Position numbers and translations under genes: made by a program. A stretch of 21,201 nt of DNA from CAZBWW01 sp964496005 (GTDB lineage: Bacteria; Patescibacteriota; WWE3; UBA101185; UBA10185), in contig CAZBWW010000017.1 in assembly GCA_964496005.1 (NCBI GenBank), positions 1-21,201 on the forward strand. The letters run 5' to 3'. A model generated the notes under the pieces. It saw only the letters and a program-made list of their open reading frames with translations. It did no database searches and was not told the origin of the DNA. Shown here one piece after another: positions 19,470-21,201 of the stretch (positions are counted from its first letter, which is position 1; each line of letters begins with the position of its first letter).

Positions 19470-20070
19470 TTAATAACAATTTTTCTAAATTAGTAACGCT
19501 TACCATCGGGTTATTTCTTAAGAAAAGGAAAGTTTGCCAACCAAACTTACTAGCTACATCCAAGTTTTCTTGTTTATCATCAACAAACAGGATTTCGTTC
19601 GTCTGCTCTTTCACTTGATTAACAATGTGTTGATAGGCTTTTTCATCAGGCTTTTGTAAACCCATATCGCAAGAGATAAATTGACAAGCATAATTAATAT
19701 TTGGCAACAAATCCTGCTTTATTAACTCAGGAACCATTCCTTTGTAAATGTTTGAGAACAAGCCCACTTTATACTTTTGAGTTAGTTTAGTTAGTAGATC
19801 GTGTGTGGGTCTAATGCTGGAATAATCCTTAATCCAACTAATCATAAAGTTGTAGTTTGTATCTGTTGTTATCTCATTGTTTTTTAGACAGTTGAGATAC
19901 AGCTCTTGTGGTGTAATTAAACCTGTTGTGATTTCAGTGTCATATTTATCAAATGTACTATCAAGTAGGTTATGTGGGATATCTAATTCTTGGGATGCTG
20001 TTTTAAATACGTTTCCATACTCTATCAAAACCCCACCTATATCAAAAAGAATTAGTCGTGGCTCAGTCAT
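19462..20070 (-). CDS. HAD-like hydrolase (subfamily IA, DxGGV type)
   Basis: The 202-residue protein has the four HAD motifs: LILFDIGGVLIEYG with nucleophile Asp10 (motif I), GLFSNIY with Ser106-Asn107 (motif II), GLQKPDEKAY with Lys140 (motif III) and ILFVDDKQENL with Asp164-Asp165 (motif IV). In motif I the second acidic residue is Gly12 (DIG instead of DxD), as in YihX-type and dehalogenase-like members, so the acid/base mechanism may differ from typical phosphatases. The helical cap between motifs I and II (about 20-90) is subfamily I. It begins 1 base after the Nudix gene upstream and overlaps the Nudix gene downstream, forming one transcription unit. The substrate could be a sugar phosphate or nucleotide. 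Confidence 0.9.
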   Translation of the reverse strand: MTEPRLILFDIGGVLIEYGNVFKTASQELDIPHNLLDSTFDKYDTEITTGLITPQELYLNCLKNNEITTDTNYNFMISWIKDYSSIRPTHDLLTKLTQKYKVGLFSNIYKGMVPELIKQDLLPNINYACQFISCDMGLQKPDEKAYQHIVNQVKEQTNEILFVDDKQENLDVASKFGWQTFLFLRNNPMVSVTNLEKLLLND

Positions 20071-20071
20071 C

Positions 20072-20548
20072 TTATTTGTCGATAAAGCTTTCGCTTAAAT
20101 AATTTTGTAAATCTAATAATAGTGGTTTAATAAGTCTAAAATCAAGTTCTTTTAAAGCTTGGTCAAAACTCATTACTTCCATAGCCTCGCCTTCGCTAAC
20201 ATTTGCATTTATCACATCAGAAGATAATGGGGAAAGAAAAACATTATGATTTATAACCCAATCTTTGTAATCTCCTTTTATGTCGACAACATAGGTGAAA
20301 TCTTTCCAATAAACTAGTTTCTCAGGTACAATCCCTAATTCTTCAGTTAATTCCCTTTCCATTGCTTGTTGAGGAGACTCTCCATCTTCTTTTTTACCTC
20401 CCCATAAACCATATTTTTCACCTACTTTTGAATAGGAACCTAGTTTCTGAACATCTATATTACCGTTGTTATCATAGAAAATTACAACAGCAACATCTCT
20501 TTTTTTTGCTGTAATTTGATCTTCTTCGTTCATATTCTGGTTGCTCAT
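20072..20548 (-). CDS. Nudix hydrolase with canonical Nudix box
   Basis: The frame extends one codon upstream to TTG at 20551, but the ATG at 20548 is preferred (158 aa). The Nudix box is complete: GKKEDGESPQQAMERELTEELGI (51-73) matches GX5EX7REUXEEXGU at every fixed position, preceded by VAVVIFYDNNGNIDVQKLG and KYGLWGG. The downstream strands FTYVVDIKGDYKDWVINHNVFLSPL and GEAMEVMSFDQALKELDF complete the fold. The protein probably hydrolyses a nucleotide or nucleotide-sugar. It lies between two HAD genes on the same strand: 63 bases after the first, 1 base before the second. No convincing -10 box or Shine-Dalgarno was found, so it may be expressed from an upstream promoter. Confidence 0.9.
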   Translation of the reverse strand: MSNQNMNEEDQITAKKRDVAVVIFYDNNGNIDVQKLGSYSKVGEKYGLWGGKKEDGESPQQAMERELTEELGIVPEKLVYWKDFTYVVDIKGDYKDWVINHNVFLSPLSSDVINANVSEGEAMEVMSFDQALKELDFRLIKPLLLDLQNYLSESFIDK

Positions 20549-20611
20549 CAATGAGCTAAGTAAACTTCTTTGTTTTTAGTAAAAATTTTCTCAGTTTGTT
20601 TTGAATACCGT

Positions 20612-21201
20612 TCATAACTTAACTCCTAAACCTTCCAAATGCTTCACAAAAGCATCAAAATCGGTATACAAGAACGTGTTTATACCAAGTTCTTTAGCAC
20701 CCTCCATCTTTGTTTCGTCATCATCTGAATAAAATAGTTCATTAGCTTCAACTCCAGATTTATTTATTAATTCTTGGAATATTTTTTTATTAGGTTTATC
20801 TACACCTACTTCATAAGATAAAACAACAACATCAAAGTCATTTAAAAACCCAAACCTTTCTTGTAAGCCGTTGATCCTTGCGGGAAAGTTATTGGAGCAA
20901 ATTACTGTTTTGTACCCTGCTTTTCTTACGTTTTTTACGTATTCTACTGCGGGTTCATTTGTTTCATAACCTTTAATAAGTAAATCAATTATTTCTTTTG
21001 TGGTAAGATTCAAGTTCCATTCCTTTACTGTCCAAGACCAAAATTCATCGTCACTCATTTTCCCAAGCTTATACTGTTTGTTCATTTGGTCCGATTTTAG
21101 AAATACTCTTTTGGCTTCTTCCTCAGAAACACCAAGTCCAACAAGAGCTTTAATAAAGTTAGATTTACCGTTTAAAAAATAGACACCATCTAAATCAAAA
21201 C
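20612..21201 (-). CDS. HAD-like hydrolase, N-terminus cut by window edge
   Basis: The frame stays open upstream of the internal ATG at 21085 to the end of the window and reads FDLDGVYFLNGKSNF, which is HAD motif I with both aspartates (DxDGV), so the true start lies outside. Motif II is TVICSNNF, motif III is GVDKPNKKIF and motif IV is LFYSDDDETKMEGAKELG. The cap between I and II is helical (subfamily IA). The C-terminus is complete, ending in LEGLGVKL and TGA at 20612. This DLD-type motif differs from the DIGG type of the second HAD gene here, so the two are not simple duplicates. It is first seen in the HAD-Nudix-HAD-Nudix series. Confidence 0.88.
   Translation of the reverse strand, partial: FDLDGVYFLNGKSNFIKALVGLGVSEEEAKRVFLKSDQMNKQYKLGKMSDDEFWSWTVKEWNLNLTTKEIIDLLIKGYETNEPAVEYVKNVRKAGYKTVICSNNFPARINGLQERFGFLNDFDVVVLSYEVGVDKPNKKIFQELINKSGVEANELFYSDDDETKMEGAKELGINTFLYTDFDAFVKHLEGLGVKL

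Overview
The window is AT-rich (mid-30s % GC by eye) and densely packed. Genes are short, lie on both strands, and are separated by a few to about 100 bases. No rRNA, tRNA, CRISPR array, IS element or phage gene is visible. Many products look typical of Candidate Phyla Radiation (Patescibacteria) bacteria: a GH57 enzyme starting with an HLYQP motif, an 86-residue membrane protein with a WTTLMY motif, a DUF5674 protein, a DUF333 lipoprotein-like protein, a short YgjP-type metallopeptidase and numerous small anchored proteins. I infer an uncultured CPR bacterium (Microgenomates/Katanobacteria/Dojkabacteria-like); the exact lineage cannot be fixed from this sequence. TGA is used as a true stop by several genes, so the UGA-glycine code of Gracilibacteria/Absconditabacteria does not apply.

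Layout. 1-2765: partial GH57 glycosidase, lipoprotein with a cysteine-rich tail, YgjP-like peptidase and a divergent small membrane protein. 2838-5298: two overlapping D-Ala-D-Ala-ligase-like ATP-grasp genes, divergent from a GNAT whose start codon is only 3 bp away. 5332-10244: membrane-anchored C39-like peptidase with TPRs, divergent Tat-type lipoprotein metallopeptidase, spermidine-synthase-like methyltransferase, divergent FemAB-like aminoacyltransferase, and an anchored LRR protein. 10276-13004: cytoplasmic C39-like protein in an operon with a GNAT, anchored DUF333 protein, cupin. 13103-16024: alpha/beta hydrolase, arginine-deiminase-like enzyme, ZIP metal transporter. 16025-18991: an accessory-looking stretch with a GC-richer orphan gene carrying its own strong promoter and Shine-Dalgarno, a coupled DUF5674 pair, a decayed short-chain dehydrogenase, a PsbP-like membrane protein split by an in-frame stop, and an unknown anchored protein. 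19035-21201: a minus-strand HAD-Nudix-HAD-Nudix cluster whose first gene runs off the window.

The most striking pattern is regulatory. Sixteen starts, including one pseudogene, have a TANNNT -10 box 6 to 11 bases (usually 6 to 8) upstream of the start codon and no Shine-Dalgarno sequence, which predicts leaderless mRNAs. Several divergent pairs share overlapping -10 boxes in 3-24 bp gaps. The few genes with a Shine-Dalgarno (16148-16507, the cupin, perhaps the lipoprotein) stand apart.

Functionally, the window is rich in peptide-bond chemistry: ATP-grasp ligases, GNATs, papain-like C39 proteins, a FemAB transferase and two metallopeptidases. This would fit cell-surface or peptide-tag modification, but no complete pathway can be proven here.
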